DNA from: Haliscomenobacter sp.
GTDB taxonomy: Bacteria; Bacteroidota; Bacteroidia; Chitinophagales; Saprospiraceae
Reading direction: 5' to 3'
NCBI RefSeq assembly: GCF_016718685.1
Contig: NZ_JADKCX010000006.1
Location: 94,853-158,852 of the forward strand
Length of the DNA stretch: 64,000 bases
Shown piece by piece: positions 27,094 to 35,587 of the stretch. Both the position numbers and the translations under genes were made by a program. Positions within the stretch are counted from its first letter, which is position 1; each line of letters begins with the position of its first letter. The notes under the pieces were generated by a model. It ran no database searches and was not told where the DNA came from. It saw only the letters and a program-made list of their open reading frames with translations.

Positions 27094-28118
27094 TCGTCCA
27101 GGGTAAGGGTAAGGTGTACCGAGAAATAACCTCCTTCATCCACGATGCGCAGGGTATGCCGCTCGGGATACAATAAAGATAATCGTTTGCGTACATTTTC
27201 CAGTCCAATTCCCTCCTGATTGAGCGTCGTAGCGGTCTGTTTGGTGTTTTTGGTGCTGAAATGCAAGGTCTTGTCCTCAACAATGACTTCTATTTTGACC
27301 ATCGAGCGCTTGGTGACATCGATTCCGTGTTTGAGGGCATTTTCCACAAAAGGGATCAAAATGGCCGGAGCAATCATTTTTCCATCCATTTCGCCTTGCG
27401 TATTGAGGCTGATGATGACGTCGTCATCGTCGCTGAGGCGCAGGTGTTGAATTTCAATGAACCCACCAATTTGGTCTACCTCGCGGCGCAGCGGCACTTT
27501 TTCGGCATTGCTTTCGTAGGTGAGGTAGCGCATCATTCCGGCCAGGGAAGCGATACTTTGTCCCAGTTCTTCCTGGTTTTTTTCCACCGCCAGCGCGTAC
27601 AAACTATTGAGGGTGTTGAACAAAAAATGCGGATTGACCTGAGCTTTGAGAAAAGCCAATTCCGTGGCTTGTTTTTCAGCAGCCAGTTTGCGGGTGGTCA
27701 TTTCGGTTTCGTACCAAATGCGGGAAAAGCGAATGACGGCCGCGAACAACATTACGGAGATAAAAATGAACAGATTTTGGACGTTGGGCAGGTAGTAAAA
27801 GAAGTAAAAATTGTAGCCCAGATCCTCCATAAAGGCGGAAAAAACCCAAAGCAACATCCAGGAACGATCCAAAAACCAGAGTATACCGACCAGGAGCAAA
27901 AAAAGCCCCCCATAGGCCAGATAATTGCGTTGGCCGACCAAATACCGCGGAATGAGGAAATAGTTGTTGAAATAGGTGGCGGCCATCAAAAGCGGCATAC
28001 GAAACAAACTCGCCAAGGCCAGGTTGGAAAATTCACAATCCATGTTCATCCACAACATGGTTGTCCACAACCAGATGATGGCCCAAAACAGGACGTGCTT
28101 GGCAATTCTTTGAAACAT
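27090..28118 (-). CDS. LytS/YehU-family sensor histidine kinase
   Basis: A 342-residue membrane kinase: four or more N-terminal helices (residues about 8-130), a short coiled linker (TTRKLAAEKQATELAFLK) and the His_kinase domain with H164 in AQVNPHFLFNTLNSLYAL, followed by HATPase_c motifs (IPFVENALKHGID N box and GIGLENVRKRLSLLYP). The sensor part is short, with almost no periplasmic domain, so it may sense membrane state. It overlaps the LytTR regulator by four bases. The 385-base region upstream (28119-28503) contains a possible small RNA and the odhB terminator. Confidence 0.92.
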   Translation of the reverse strand: MFQRIAKHVLFWAIIWLWTTMLWMNMDCEFSNLALASLFRMPLLMAATYFNNYFLIPRYLVGQRNYLAYGGLFLLLVGILWFLDRSWMLLWVFSAFMEDLGYNFYFFYYLPNVQNLFIFISVMLFAAVIRFSRIWYETEMTTRKLAAEKQATELAFLKAQVNPHFLFNTLNSLYALAVEKNQEELGQSIASLAGMMRYLTYESNAEKVPLRREVDQIGGFIEIQHLRLSDDDDVIISLNTQGEMDGKMIAPAILIPFVENALKHGIDVTKRSMVKIEVIVEDKTLHFSTKNTKQTATTLNQEGIGLENVRKRLSLLYPERHTLRIVDEGGYFSVHLTLTLDE

Positions 28119-28321
28119 GCCGCTAAATTAAGGATTAAGGGGTACTTCCTGTGAATTCTACCACCAATGAGCAGTTTTTGAAGTCAAAACCGACAAATAT
28201 GTGATTCCTTCTTCAAACTCCCTTTTCTGGCCTTTATCAACGTATAAAAACCAAAATTTGGCATTTCAGCCCTCGATTTTTGGGATTGGCCACAAAAAAA
28301 ACGCGGCGAATAAAATGCCCT

Positions 28322-28419
28322 TAGTTTTGTTTTAAGAAATCACCTGACAAACCATGCCAGCAAGTTTTCATATTCATCCAAACTTCGCAGCGCTCCACAG
28401 AAGGAGCGCTTTTTTTTTG
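28322..28419 (+). ncRNA. candidate small RNA or leader ending at an orphan intrinsic terminator
   Basis: TAGTTTTG at 28322-28329 matches the Bacteroidota -7 element. About 60 bases later a strong intrinsic terminator begins (28389-28419), and no gene on this strand lies between or downstream. A transcript of roughly 80 bases is therefore possible. It could encode a short peptide (MPASFHIHPNFAALHRRSAF..., start 28354), but the terminator stem lies within that frame, so a noncoding RNA is as likely. A -33 box is not clear. Speculative. Confidence 0.3.
28389..28419 (+). terminator. strong orphan intrinsic terminator
   Basis: Arms agcgctcc (28389-28396) and ggagcgct (28403-28410) pair perfectly around acagaa and are followed by T9. 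It points in the plus direction where no gene precedes it, with lytS/lytR and odhB both on the minus strand. Confidence 0.75.
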
Positions 28420-28421
28420 CA

Positions 28422-28505
28422 AAATTCTAATTGGCCACAAAGACACAAAGGCACCAAGAACATCTGCTCTTGGTGCCTTTGTGTCTTTGTGGCCAATTAG
28501 AATTT
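28422..28505 (-). terminator. 37-base perfect inverted repeat at the odhB stop codon
   Basis: Arms 28422-28458 and 28469-28505 are exact complements (ttggccacaaagacacaaag and its complement at the core) around a ten-base loop. The right arm overlaps the odhB stop codon at 28504-28506. It is probably the odhB terminator, and its wording recurs in the 3711-3820 repeat. Confidence 0.7.
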
Positions 28506-29784
28506 AAATATCCAACAACATCGCGATTGGATCTTCCAGCAACTCCTTCACTTTGACCAAAAACGTAACTGAAGAACTGCCATCGATCACCCGGTGATCG
28601 TAAGACAGGGCCAGGTACATCATCGGGCGGATTTCGACTTTATCTCCCACGGCAATCGGGCGGTTCTTGATGGCGTGCATGCCCAGAATGGCCGATTGTG
28701 GCTCATTGATGATGGGGGTGCTGAGCAAAGACCCAAATACCCCGCCATTGGTAATGGTAAAGGTACCACCGCTCATTTCTTCAAGGGTGAGGGTCCCATT
28801 GCGGGCTTTGCCAGCCAGATTTTTGAGCTCCACTTCAACTTCGGCAAAACTCAGGGACTCTACATTGCGAATCGGCGGTACCACCAATCCATTTGGCGTA
28901 GAAATCGCGAAGGAAATATCCGCGTAGTTGTGGTAAACGAAATCTTCGCCATCGATCATGGCATTGACTTCGGGCATTTGCAACAAAATTTTAGCACAAG
29001 CTTTGGCAAACAGGGACATGAAGCCCAGTTTGATGCCGTATTTGGCCACAAATTTATCCTGATATTTTTCGCGCAAGGCCATCAATTCGGTCAAGTCTAC
29101 CTCATTGAAGGTGGTCAACATCGCCGTTTCGTTTTTGGCACTTACCAAACGTTTGGCGATGGTGCGGCGCATGCGGGTCATTTTTTTGCGCTCAGTATCG
29201 CGGGAGAATGCGGGTACATCCTTGGCTTTAGGCGCAGCAGCGGGCGTTGCCGCCGGTGCTTCAACTTTTACCGCTGGGGCTTCAACCTTTGCGGCAGGAG
29301 TAGCCACTTTGTTTTCAACGGCCTTGACGGCATCGTCTTTGGTGATGCGCCCATCGCGTCCCGTACCGGCAACTGCTGTAGCCGGAATATCGTTTTCTTT
29401 CAAAATTTTGCCCGCTGCTGGGGAAGGATGTCCCGTCGCATAATTGGAGGTAGCGCTTGGAGCAGGTTCAGCGGGTTTGCTTACCGCTGGAGTGCTGGCG
29501 GGTGTTTCGGCAGGAGGCGTACTTGGCGCACTTTCTCCGGCGCTTACGCTGGTATCTATTTTGGCAACCAGGGCACCAATGGCCAAATCATCACCTTCCT
29601 TGGCTACATGAATCAGTTTTCCGGTCGCTTCAGAAGGAAATTCAAGCGTAGCTTTGTCGGATTCAAATTCGCAAAGTGATTCGTCTAGTTTGACAAATGA
29701 CCCGTCTTCTTTTAACCAGCGGGACAAGGTTACTTCGTTTATGGATTCGCCCACCGAGGGAACCCGTAATTCTACTACACTCAT
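28504..29784 (-). CDS. odhB: 2-oxoglutarate dehydrogenase E2 component (dihydrolipoyl succinyltransferase)
   Basis: The E2 core of the 2-oxoglutarate dehydrogenase complex transfers a succinyl group from lipoamide to CoA in the TCA cycle. The 426-residue protein has an N-terminal lipoyl domain with the lipoyl lysine K44 in FESDKATLEFPSE, an Ala/Pro-rich linker (about 75-120), a peripheral-subunit binding domain (ASPAAGKILKENDIPATAVAGTGRDGRI), a second Ala/Pro-rich linker (about 165-190) and the catalytic domain ending LALSYDHRVIDGSSSVTFL, with the catalytic His and Asp. The IxPP and NGG motifs (VVPPIRNVESLSFAEVE and FTITNGGVFGS) fit E2o. E1 and E3 are not in the window. Transcription seems to end at the adjoining inverted repeat. 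Confidence 0.95.
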   Translation of the reverse strand: MSVVELRVPSVGESINEVTLSRWLKEDGSFVKLDESLCEFESDKATLEFPSEATGKLIHVAKEGDDLAIGALVAKIDTSVSAGESAPSTPPAETPASTPAVSKPAEPAPSATSNYATGHPSPAAGKILKENDIPATAVAGTGRDGRITKDDAVKAVENKVATPAAKVEAPAVKVEAPAATPAAAPKAKDVPAFSRDTERKKMTRMRRTIAKRLVSAKNETAMLTTFNEVDLTELMALREKYQDKFVAKYGIKLGFMSLFAKACAKILLQMPEVNAMIDGEDFVYHNYADISFAISTPNGLVVPPIRNVESLSFAEVEVELKNLAGKARNGTLTLEEMSGGTFTITNGGVFGSLLSTPIINEPQSAILGMHAIKNRPIAVGDKVEIRPMMYLALSYDHRVIDGSSSVTFLVKVKELLEDPIAMLLDI

Positions 29785-29802
29785 AGTGGTATCGAGGTAT
29801 GA

Positions 29803-29962
29803 GCGTGTATTTTGAATGCTAATTCGCGCTGCAAACGGCTAATATTTGCTCCAATTTCGTTCCGAAAATGCTCATTTAGCGCTGCTAAACTCCGCTTTTC
29901 GTGCCTCATTGGAGCGAATATTAGCTCGTTTTCGCTTGCGAATCAGCATTCAAAACACACGC
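29803..29962. repeat. long imperfect inverted repeat upstream of odhB
   Basis: The left end (gcgtgtattttgaatgctaa, from 29803) pairs with the right end (tcagcattcaaaacacacgc, to 29962), and pairing continues inward with mismatches for about 65 bases per arm. It fills the gap between the SdiA-regulated-like gene and odhB. Confidence 0.65.
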
Positions 29963-30024
29963 TGAATTGAAATGCGCTGCGAAGTTCCGGCAATTGTGCT
30001 AAAGAAACAAACAAAAGGCTTGGT

Positions 30025-30960
30025 TTATTCCATTCCAATTGGTTTGAAATAATAAATCATGCCAGGCAATTCGTCGCCAGCTTCGTTGGAGATGAACATG
30101 CCACCTTTTGAATCAAAACAAATGCCTTCGGGTTGTTGATGCACCTTGCCCTTTAATTTCTCCATATAAACAACTTCTCCCTGGAAATTGATCACCATAA
30201 AGATGTTTCCCACGGCGGAAAGCAGGTACAAATTGCCATTCTGCGGGTGAACGGCTACGGTAGAAGGGCTGAATTCAAAGGCATTGGGGTTGGCAAAAAA
30301 TTCTACGAGTTTTTCCACCCGTTCGTCATTCGCATGTGCAGCGAGGTATTTTTGTACTTCGGTTTGACCAATGCTGAGGATTGGTACGGGTTCGAGTATT
30401 TTTTTATTTAAATCGAACGCATAGATGGCTTTGCGGTTTTGCAATGCCGGGGATTCTCCAGCCTTGCCTTTGCAAGCCAGTAAAAGCCGGTTGTTTGCGG
30501 CATCATATCCTAAACCTTCCACATCATTTTCTTTGTTCAAAAAAGTATTGAAGGACTCGGTCGTTTGTTCCGAACTGTCTACATTGTTGATGCGGGTAAG
30601 GGTACCCGTATTTTTGAGGATGTAAACGTCCTTACCGACAATTTCTACGCCCTCGTAGTCACCAAGTTTGCCAAAGGGGATTTCTCTTTTAACGCTGCCT
30701 GTAACCTGATCGATCACGAATAAAATCCCCGATTCATCCTGTACGGCCAGCAAATACTTGTCATTGTAACCCATGCTGAGCCCTGAAACTTCTTTGAGCA
30801 TAGGGGGCATAGAGAGGCTCCGATCTGGTTCATTTACCCGGTAAGGAAACGAAGGTTTTGGAAATACTTCGGGTGCGTTTACGGTATCATTTGGGCTTGG
30901 AGTTGGACGGCAAGCCCAGCTCAAGATGATCATTGAGATGGTTAACAACATTGTTTTCAT
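30025..30960 (-). CDS. SdiA-regulated-domain-like lipoprotein (predicted beta-propeller)
   Basis: A 311-residue protein beginning MKTMLLTISMIILSWACRP, a lipoprotein leader with the lipid-modified Cys after SWA. The body is a beta-propeller-like sequence with repeated ~45-residue segments (LKEVSGLSMGYNDKYLLAVQ, YEGVEIVGKDVYILKN, NDVEGLGYDAANNRLLLACKG, FEFSPSTVAVHPQNGNLYLLS, PEGICFDSKGGMFISNEAGD). This pattern fits the SdiA-regulated family (PF06977-like); the name reflects E. coli YjiK, and its function is unknown. It would sit on the periplasmic or outer membrane surface. It faces hpt with divergent promoters between 30961 and 31073. I cannot tell its ligand. Confidence 0.75.
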   Translation of the reverse strand: MKTMLLTISMIILSWACRPTPSPNDTVNAPEVFPKPSFPYRVNEPDRSLSMPPMLKEVSGLSMGYNDKYLLAVQDESGILFVIDQVTGSVKREIPFGKLGDYEGVEIVGKDVYILKNTGTLTRINNVDSSEQTTESFNTFLNKENDVEGLGYDAANNRLLLACKGKAGESPALQNRKAIYAFDLNKKILEPVPILSIGQTEVQKYLAAHANDERVEKLVEFFANPNAFEFSPSTVAVHPQNGNLYLLSAVGNIFMVINFQGEVVYMEKLKGKVHQQPEGICFDSKGGMFISNEAGDELPGMIYYFKPIGME

Positions 30961-31073
30961 TGATTTGGAGTAAAAAACCTTGTCAATTTGCTAGTCTTAG
31001 CCTGATTTTGTTGGTATCATTGCGACTTTGATTTTCTTCAAAACTGGCACTTGACCAAGTGCCCAATCCCGCA

Positions 31074-31607
31074 ATGATGATTACTGTTAATAACCTTCAA
31101 TTTAAACCATTTATTGCAGCCAGTGAAATTCAGGAACGTGTAAATGCGCTTGGTGCGGAGTTGCGCCAACGTTATGAAGGCAAACACCCTTTGTTCATTG
31201 GTATTTTGAATGGCGCTTTCATCTTTACCGCTGATTTGGTGCGGTCAGCCGGACTCGAATGTGAGGTGACCTTTATGCGACTTTCCTCCTATGCTGGCCT
31301 ACAATCCTCCGGGCAAGTAATCACCAACATGGGACTGGACATCGACATCAAAGACCGTCACGTGATTCTGGTGGAGGACATCATCGACTCGGGTAGAACC
31401 CTTTATGAGTTGGCCAAAAAAATGCGAGAGCAAGGCCCTGCTTCAGTCGCCATTGCTACCCTTTTGCTCAAACCCGATGCCCTACAGTTTCCCCTGGAAG
31501 CTGACTTCGTGGGTTTTTCCATTCCTTCCAAATTTGTGATCGGGTATGGTTTGGATTACAATCAGGCGGGAAGAGAGTTGCCGGAAATTTTCCAATTGGC
31601 TGAATGA
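31074..31607 (+). CDS. hpt: hypoxanthine phosphoribosyltransferase
   Basis: This enzyme converts hypoxanthine or guanine plus PRPP to IMP or GMP in purine salvage. The 13-residue PRPP motif appears as VILVEDIIDSGRTL, the flexible-loop region as VTFMRLSSYAGLQSSG, and the purine-pocket C-terminal part as DFVGFSIPSKFVIGYGLDYNQAGRELPEIF. The start is ATG at 31074 or 31077; a GTG at 31059 would give a five-residue extension. Length of about 178 residues is usual. A CACACCC tract (31644-31676) separates it from the next gene on the same strand, 74 bases away, so cotranscription is possible. Confidence 0.95.
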   Translation: MMITVNNLQFKPFIAASEIQERVNALGAELRQRYEGKHPLFIGILNGAFIFTADLVRSAGLECEVTFMRLSSYAGLQSSGQVITNMGLDIDIKDRHVILVEDIIDSGRTLYELAKKMREQGPASVAIATLLLKPDALQFPLEADFVGFSIPSKFVIGYGLDYNQAGRELPEIFQLAE

Positions 31608-31643
31608 TGGTGTATTCCTCGGAATGCTCAACACAACGCTCCA

Positions 31644-31676
31644 ACACACCCTAACCCACACCCAAACTCACACCCT
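31644..31676. repeat. CACACCC-type tract before the inositol-monophosphatase-like gene
   Basis: An imperfect run of ACACCC/ACCCACACCC units ends five bases before the ATG at 31682. Its final 14 bases (ctcacaccctatct) are identical to those at 21053-21066. The tract is similar to the one five bases before atpH. In two of three cases it lies directly upstream of a start codon, where a ribosome binding site would be. Confidence 0.6.
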
Positions 31677-31681
31677 ATCTT

Positions 31682-32473
31682 ATGGATCTTTCAAAACTTT
31701 GTGCCCAAACCCTCTCCCTCGTGCAAGAGGTAGCCGTATTCATCGCCAACGAACTGGGGAGAGTTGAATCAATTGAAGTGAAAGCCGAACAGTTCAACAA
31801 CCTGGTGAGCTATGTAGACAAAACTTCAGAACAAAAACTGATTGCGGGATTGCGTGATTTGCTCCCCGGATCGGTCTTTCTGGCAGAAGAGCAAACCTCT
31901 GCCCAGGAAATGGGCGAATGGCGCTGGATCGTCGACCCACTGGATGGTACCACCAATTTTTTGCACCAACTGCCTTGTTTTGCGATTAGTGTAGGATTGG
32001 AGCACCAAGGCGAAATGGTATTGGGCGTCGTGCATGAAGTCACCCGCAAGGAATCTTTTTACGGTTGGAAAAACGGCGGAGCTTACCTCAATGGCAAGCG
32101 CATCCAAGTGAGTCAACGGAATGGACTGCGCGAGGCGCTGGTCTCTACTGGTTTTCCTTACCACGATTTTAGCCGGATTGAGGCCTACCAAAAAGTAAGC
32201 GAATACCTCATGCGCAACACCCGGGGCATCCGGCGATGGGGTGCTGCAGCGGTTGACCTGGCTTATGTAGCCTGTGGCCGTTACGATTTCTTTTTTGAAT
32301 ACCACCTCCAACCCTGGGATGTAGCTGCTGGGGCGCTCTTGGTGCAGGAAGCCGGCGGTATCGTGGGTGATTTTAGTGGCGGAGATCGTTTCTGGAGCGG
32401 GGAAGAAGTGCTGGCGGGTGCCCCGCAGGTAATTGGAGAAGTACGGGGTGTTTTTAAGGAGCATTTTGGCTAA
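31682..32473 (+). CDS. inositol monophosphatase family protein
   Basis: A 263-residue Mg2+-dependent phosphatase of the IMPase/CysQ superfamily. The metal-binding motifs are present: the Glu pair in FLAEEQTS, WIVDPLDGTTNF (DPLDGTxN) and WDVAAGALLVQEAGG (WDxAAG). These bind the metals and the phosphate ester. The substrate may be myo-inositol phosphate, histidinol phosphate or PAP; the sequence does not decide. The ATG follows the CACACCC tract. It is encoded after hpt and before a DsbA-like gene, all plus strand. Confidence 0.92.
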   Translation: MDLSKLCAQTLSLVQEVAVFIANELGRVESIEVKAEQFNNLVSYVDKTSEQKLIAGLRDLLPGSVFLAEEQTSAQEMGEWRWIVDPLDGTTNFLHQLPCFAISVGLEHQGEMVLGVVHEVTRKESFYGWKNGGAYLNGKRIQVSQRNGLREALVSTGFPYHDFSRIEAYQKVSEYLMRNTRGIRRWGAAAVDLAYVACGRYDFFFEYHLQPWDVAAGALLVQEAGGIVGDFSGGDRFWSGEEVLAGAPQVIGEVRGVFKEHFG

Positions 32474-32518
32474 ACCAAAAGGCCGCTTCAGCTGTATTCA
32501 ATCAAAATCGTTACCTCA

Positions 32519-33204
32519 ATGACAATTGACATTTGGTCGGACGTAGCTTGTCCGTATTGCTATATCGGCAAACGCCACCTGGAGGCTGCACTTGCCCGTT
32601 TCCCCAAGTCAGAAACCGTCACCATCAATTGGCGCAGCTTTGAGCTGGACCCCAATGCTCCGGTTAAATCTCCTGGTGATTTGTACGACGTATTGTCGCA
32701 CAAATATCGGATGCCGCGCAGTCAGGCGCAACAAATGACCCAATCCGTAGAGAACATGGGGCGTGCGGTGGGCATTGATTTTGACTTTGCAAAAGCCGTA
32801 CCCGTCAATACCTTGGCTGCACACCGATTGATGCACCTTGCTGCCGAGCACGGTTTGCAAAGCCCGGCCAATGAGCAAATTTTTGCTGCCTATTTCAGTG
32901 AAGGCAAAGATTTATCGGATTTGCCAACTTTGATTGCCTTGGGTGAAGCCATTGGCCTGGATGCAGTACTGGTTGAAAGCACACTGCAATCCGATGCATT
33001 TATTGAAGACGTACGCAACGACGAGGAACAGGCGTATGAGTTGGGCGTACAAGGCGTACCTTTTTTTGTATTTGACCAAAAATACGCCCTGCGCGGGCAC
33101 AACCCGTAGAGGCATTTGTACAGACTTTGGAGGCGGTTTGGGAAAAAACGCAGGCAGTGGTGGTTGAAGATGGAGAGGCTTGTGATGTGGATGGCTGCGA
33201 TTAG
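32519..33204 (+). CDS. DsbA-family thiol oxidoreductase (FrnE-like), one frameshift
   Basis: The reconstructed protein is about 228 residues. It is a thioredoxin-fold protein with CPYC in DVACPYCYIGKRHLE and the helical insertion of the FrnE/2-hydroxychromene isomerase-like group; the cis-Pro is in GVQGVPFFVFDQKYAL. No signal peptide, so it is cytoplasmic. The frame ends in error after LRGHNP at 33107-33109. One extra G in the ggg run near 33095-33097 restores GAQPVEAFVQTLEAVW and a Cys-containing tail ending CDVDGCD at 33204. The stop overlaps the stop of the convergent gamma-carbonic anhydrase gene by four bases. Confidence 0.85.
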
Positions 33205-33722
33205 ATTTCCTCTTTAAACCATCCCGCGTACATCACATAATTGTTGGCAATCCGCTCAATGGTATCCTTAAACGTCTCGGGGCTGATGGCCTTGATCTTT
33301 TTAGCCGGAACACCAGCATAGATGTGCCCAGCCTCCAGGCGACTATTTTCCAAGACCACGGCTCCGGCAGCAATCAATACGTTTTCTTCTACTACGGCGT
33401 GATCCATCACGATGGCACCCATGCCCACGAGAACATTATCGTGCAGCGTGCAGCCGTGTACGATGGCGCGGTGGCCGATGGATACGTTGTTGCCAATGGT
33501 CGTGGCTGCTTTGAGGTAGGTACAGTGGATGATGGCACCATCTTGTACGTTCACCTTGTTGCCCATGCGAATGGCGTTGACGTCGCCGCGTATTACCGCG
33601 TGAAACCAGACGCTGCAATCATTGCCCATCACGACGTCGCCAACGATTACGGCATTTTCGGCGAGGTAGCAATTGTCTCCAAATTGTGGTGCTATACCCT
33701 TTACAGGTTTGATCAAAGCCAT
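33201..33722 (-). CDS. gamma-carbonic anhydrase family protein
   Basis: A left-handed beta-helix protein of 173 residues from MALIKPVKGIAPQFGDN at 33722; the ATG at 33791 reads back into the upstream gene. Hexapeptide repeats run through the body (VIVGDVVMGND, AIIHCTYLKAATTIGNN, NVLVGMGAIVMDHAVVEENVLIAAGAVV). The zinc-ligand histidines typical of the family are HCT near residue 67, GHRAIVHGC and the HGCTLHDN region. Whether it has carbonic anhydrase activity or only binds the metal cannot be told. It is the last gene of a three-gene run: SGNH hydrolase, DUF2007-like, this gene; it begins one base after the DUF2007 gene ends. Confidence 0.9.
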   Translation of the reverse strand: MALIKPVKGIAPQFGDNCYLAENAVIVGDVVMGNDCSVWFHAVIRGDVNAIRMGNKVNVQDGAIIHCTYLKAATTIGNNVSIGHRAIVHGCTLHDNVLVGMGAIVMDHAVVEENVLIAAGAVVLENSRLEAGHIYAGVPAKKIKAISPETFKDTIERIANNYVMYAGWFKEEI

Positions 33723-33723
33723 A

Positions 33724-34038
33724 TTAATGTTCTTCTTCAGTGTTTTCTTCCAGAATTGCCAAGGTGTAGTCTGCATCGGCTGTGCGGACATATAAATCTA
33801 CCTGTGTCCATTCCAAGTGCAAAATATTGCTGGTCAATGCATTGGTGATGAAACAGGGTATTTTGTTGTTGCGTAAAAAAATTGCGGCCAATTCAGCCTG
33901 CCAACTGAAGGCATAACGGCTGATGCGTATGGTTTCGACGTTAGGATCAAAGCCAACGTAGAAATCTGCATTGGCTTTGGTCGTTTGTTTGAAATCATCT
34001 TCCCAATCAAAGTGGTCTAAAACATTGTCTATTGGCAT
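33724..34038 (-). CDS. DUF2007-like small protein
   Basis: A 104-residue protein from MPIDNVLDHFDWEDDF at 34038. The earlier in-frame ATG at 34098 lies in the upstream SGNH hydrolase gene. The segment SWQAELAAIFLRNNKIPCFI...LHLEWTQVDLYVRTADADYTLAILEE has the beta-alpha-beta pattern of DUF2007, a family of small PII-like fold proteins of unknown ligand. The tail is acidic (ENTEEEH). It sits between the SGNH hydrolase (22 bases) and gamma-carbonic anhydrase (1 base), so they are cotranscribed. No function can be assigned. Confidence 0.65.
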   Translation of the reverse strand: MPIDNVLDHFDWEDDFKQTTKANADFYVGFDPNVETIRISRYAFSWQAELAAIFLRNNKIPCFITNALTSNILHLEWTQVDLYVRTADADYTLAILEENTEEEH

Positions 34039-34060
34039 AATACTGGATTGATGTTGTAAT

Positions 34061-35530
34061 TTACAACGGTCGCTTCTGGTATGCAAGCTCATATTCATTT
34101 AAACCTCCCAGCAAAAAGGTCAAGAGGTAGTTTCCAGCAACTTTGGCGCCATTGCTGTTGAAGTGGGTGTAATCCAGGTTGGCCAATTTGGGGCGTCGTT
34201 TTTCTACCCATTCTACCATGGAGTCTTCGCCACCCATGGCTTCGTAAAAGCTGAAAAAACCGCAGCTCTTGTCCATCGCCGATTGCCGTTGCGCTTCGGT
34301 GATGCGGTATACGCTGGGGTCGGAATGCATGATTGCGCCCGATTTGATGGATTTATCCGAGGGACCAACGATGAGAATGGGCACTCCCGGCATGGCTTTT
34401 TGAAAATGGGCAATCACCTGGTGCATTTCGCGGGTATACCAACTGTAGTCCTGGAGCTTGGCGTTGAGCACATTTAAGCCATATTGAAAAATGATCAGGT
34501 CGTAATCCAAAACCTGCTGGAAAGCCGTCAAATCCTCTGCTTCAATGCGCATCAAACTCCGGCCGGAATTGCCCCGCAAGGAAAAATTATCCACAATCAC
34601 GCCAGCTGGTGTTTCCAAACTGACCCCATAAAGCGGTAAAGTACCGGGCACTTTAAAATCGACCCGAACCCGGGATGTGAGGGAGTCGGCAATGACTACG
34701 GAGTTCAGTCTTTCGGTGCCTTCCAAGGGAATTTCCCGGCTGCGGCCATTGAAACTTGCCCTGATTTTACCTTTGGCATGAACCAGGCTATCCTTCATGG
34801 TTTGGCCATAAAACAAACGCGCCAGGGAAAATGCGCGGGTGCCAAAAAAGCTCTTGCTGCCGCCCCATTCCGACCAATGGTTGACCACGACGGGTTTGGG
34901 GGCCGGAGCTGTATCAAGGACAGCTGGTGTTTGTGTCGTATCGGGTGGCGCTGGCCGGGGATACAATGCCCGAAAGTTTTCGCCAGAAATGCCGAATGGA
35001 AAACGCCCGGGGTCTTTGTCGATCACCGTTTTGCGTTGCCAGGTATTGGAAAAACTCAAACGCACCGACTGCCGGAACCCGGGAATGGGGTTGCTGATGC
35101 CGACAAAACCTACACCTTGACCACCAAAGCGTTTTTGCAGGCTGTCGCGAACCGTTTGACAAATGAGGTCGCCCTCAATGGAAGAGTCGCCGTAATAAGC
35201 TACCCGAATCTGTCCTTTTTTTTGACGCAGTTTTTCAAAAAACGGGGTCAAAAACGTCAGTCCGTGAAACTGGTTGTCTGCAGCATACGCGCTGATTTGA
35301 ACCTCGGTGGCAGGATTCACAACCACGGGTGCAGGGACTTTCGCTTTGGCCTTTACTGCTTTATTTTTTTTGTTTTTTGGCTGGGTATTGCGCAGGGATT
35401 CATAAAAATTATAGGCGCGCAACTTGTCTTTCAGAAATGGTACACGATCGTGTAAATAGGGGTAGGCCAGCAAAAAAACTGCTGCCAAAACCACCATCCA
35501 CCATGCCCGACCAAAAGCATTTTTTTCCAT
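34061..35530 (-). CDS. membrane-anchored SGNH/GDSL-like hydrolase
   Basis: A 489-residue protein with one N-terminal transmembrane segment (about residues 9-25) and then a Lys/Ala/Pro-rich spacer (about 50-75). The extracytoplasmic domain has an SGNH esterase core: the nucleophile Ser in YYGDSSIEGDLICQTV (block I) and the Asp-x-x-His pair in DYTHFNSNGAKVAGNYL (block V). A beta-rich insertion (about 200-330) carries no name I can give. Proteins of this build, beside MBOAT acyltransferases, handle O-acetyl groups on polysaccharides, but no MBOAT gene lies here. The substrate is unknown. It leads a tight operon with the DUF2007-like and gamma-CA genes. Confidence 0.75.
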   Translation of the reverse strand: MEKNAFGRAWWMVVLAAVFLLAYPYLHDRVPFLKDKLRAYNFYESLRNTQPKNKKNKAVKAKAKVPAPVVVNPATEVQISAYAADNQFHGLTFLTPFFEKLRQKKGQIRVAYYGDSSIEGDLICQTVRDSLQKRFGGQGVGFVGISNPIPGFRQSVRLSFSNTWQRKTVIDKDPGRFPFGISGENFRALYPRPAPPDTTQTPAVLDTAPAPKPVVVNHWSEWGGSKSFFGTRAFSLARLFYGQTMKDSLVHAKGKIRASFNGRSREIPLEGTERLNSVVIADSLTSRVRVDFKVPGTLPLYGVSLETPAGVIVDNFSLRGNSGRSLMRIEAEDLTAFQQVLDYDLIIFQYGLNVLNAKLQDYSWYTREMHQVIAHFQKAMPGVPILIVGPSDKSIKSGAIMHSDPSVYRITEAQRQSAMDKSCGFFSFYEAMGGEDSMVEWVEKRRPKLANLDYTHFNSNGAKVAGNYLLTFLLGGLNEYELAYQKRPL

Positions 35531-35587
35531 ACTGTTTTATGCTAAAATAAAAGCACCGCGAATTTAAAGTAAAAATCGAGAGTGTGT

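Noticed and set aside
26368..28118. LytTR/LytS pair as a murein-hydrolase (lrgAB) regulator
   Set aside because: No lrgAB-like genes adjoin it, so the specific role cannot be claimed.
28594..29679. Plus-strand frame of 361 codons
   Set aside because: Antisense to odhB; its Gly/Ser/Arg-rich text mirrors the Ala/Pro linkers.
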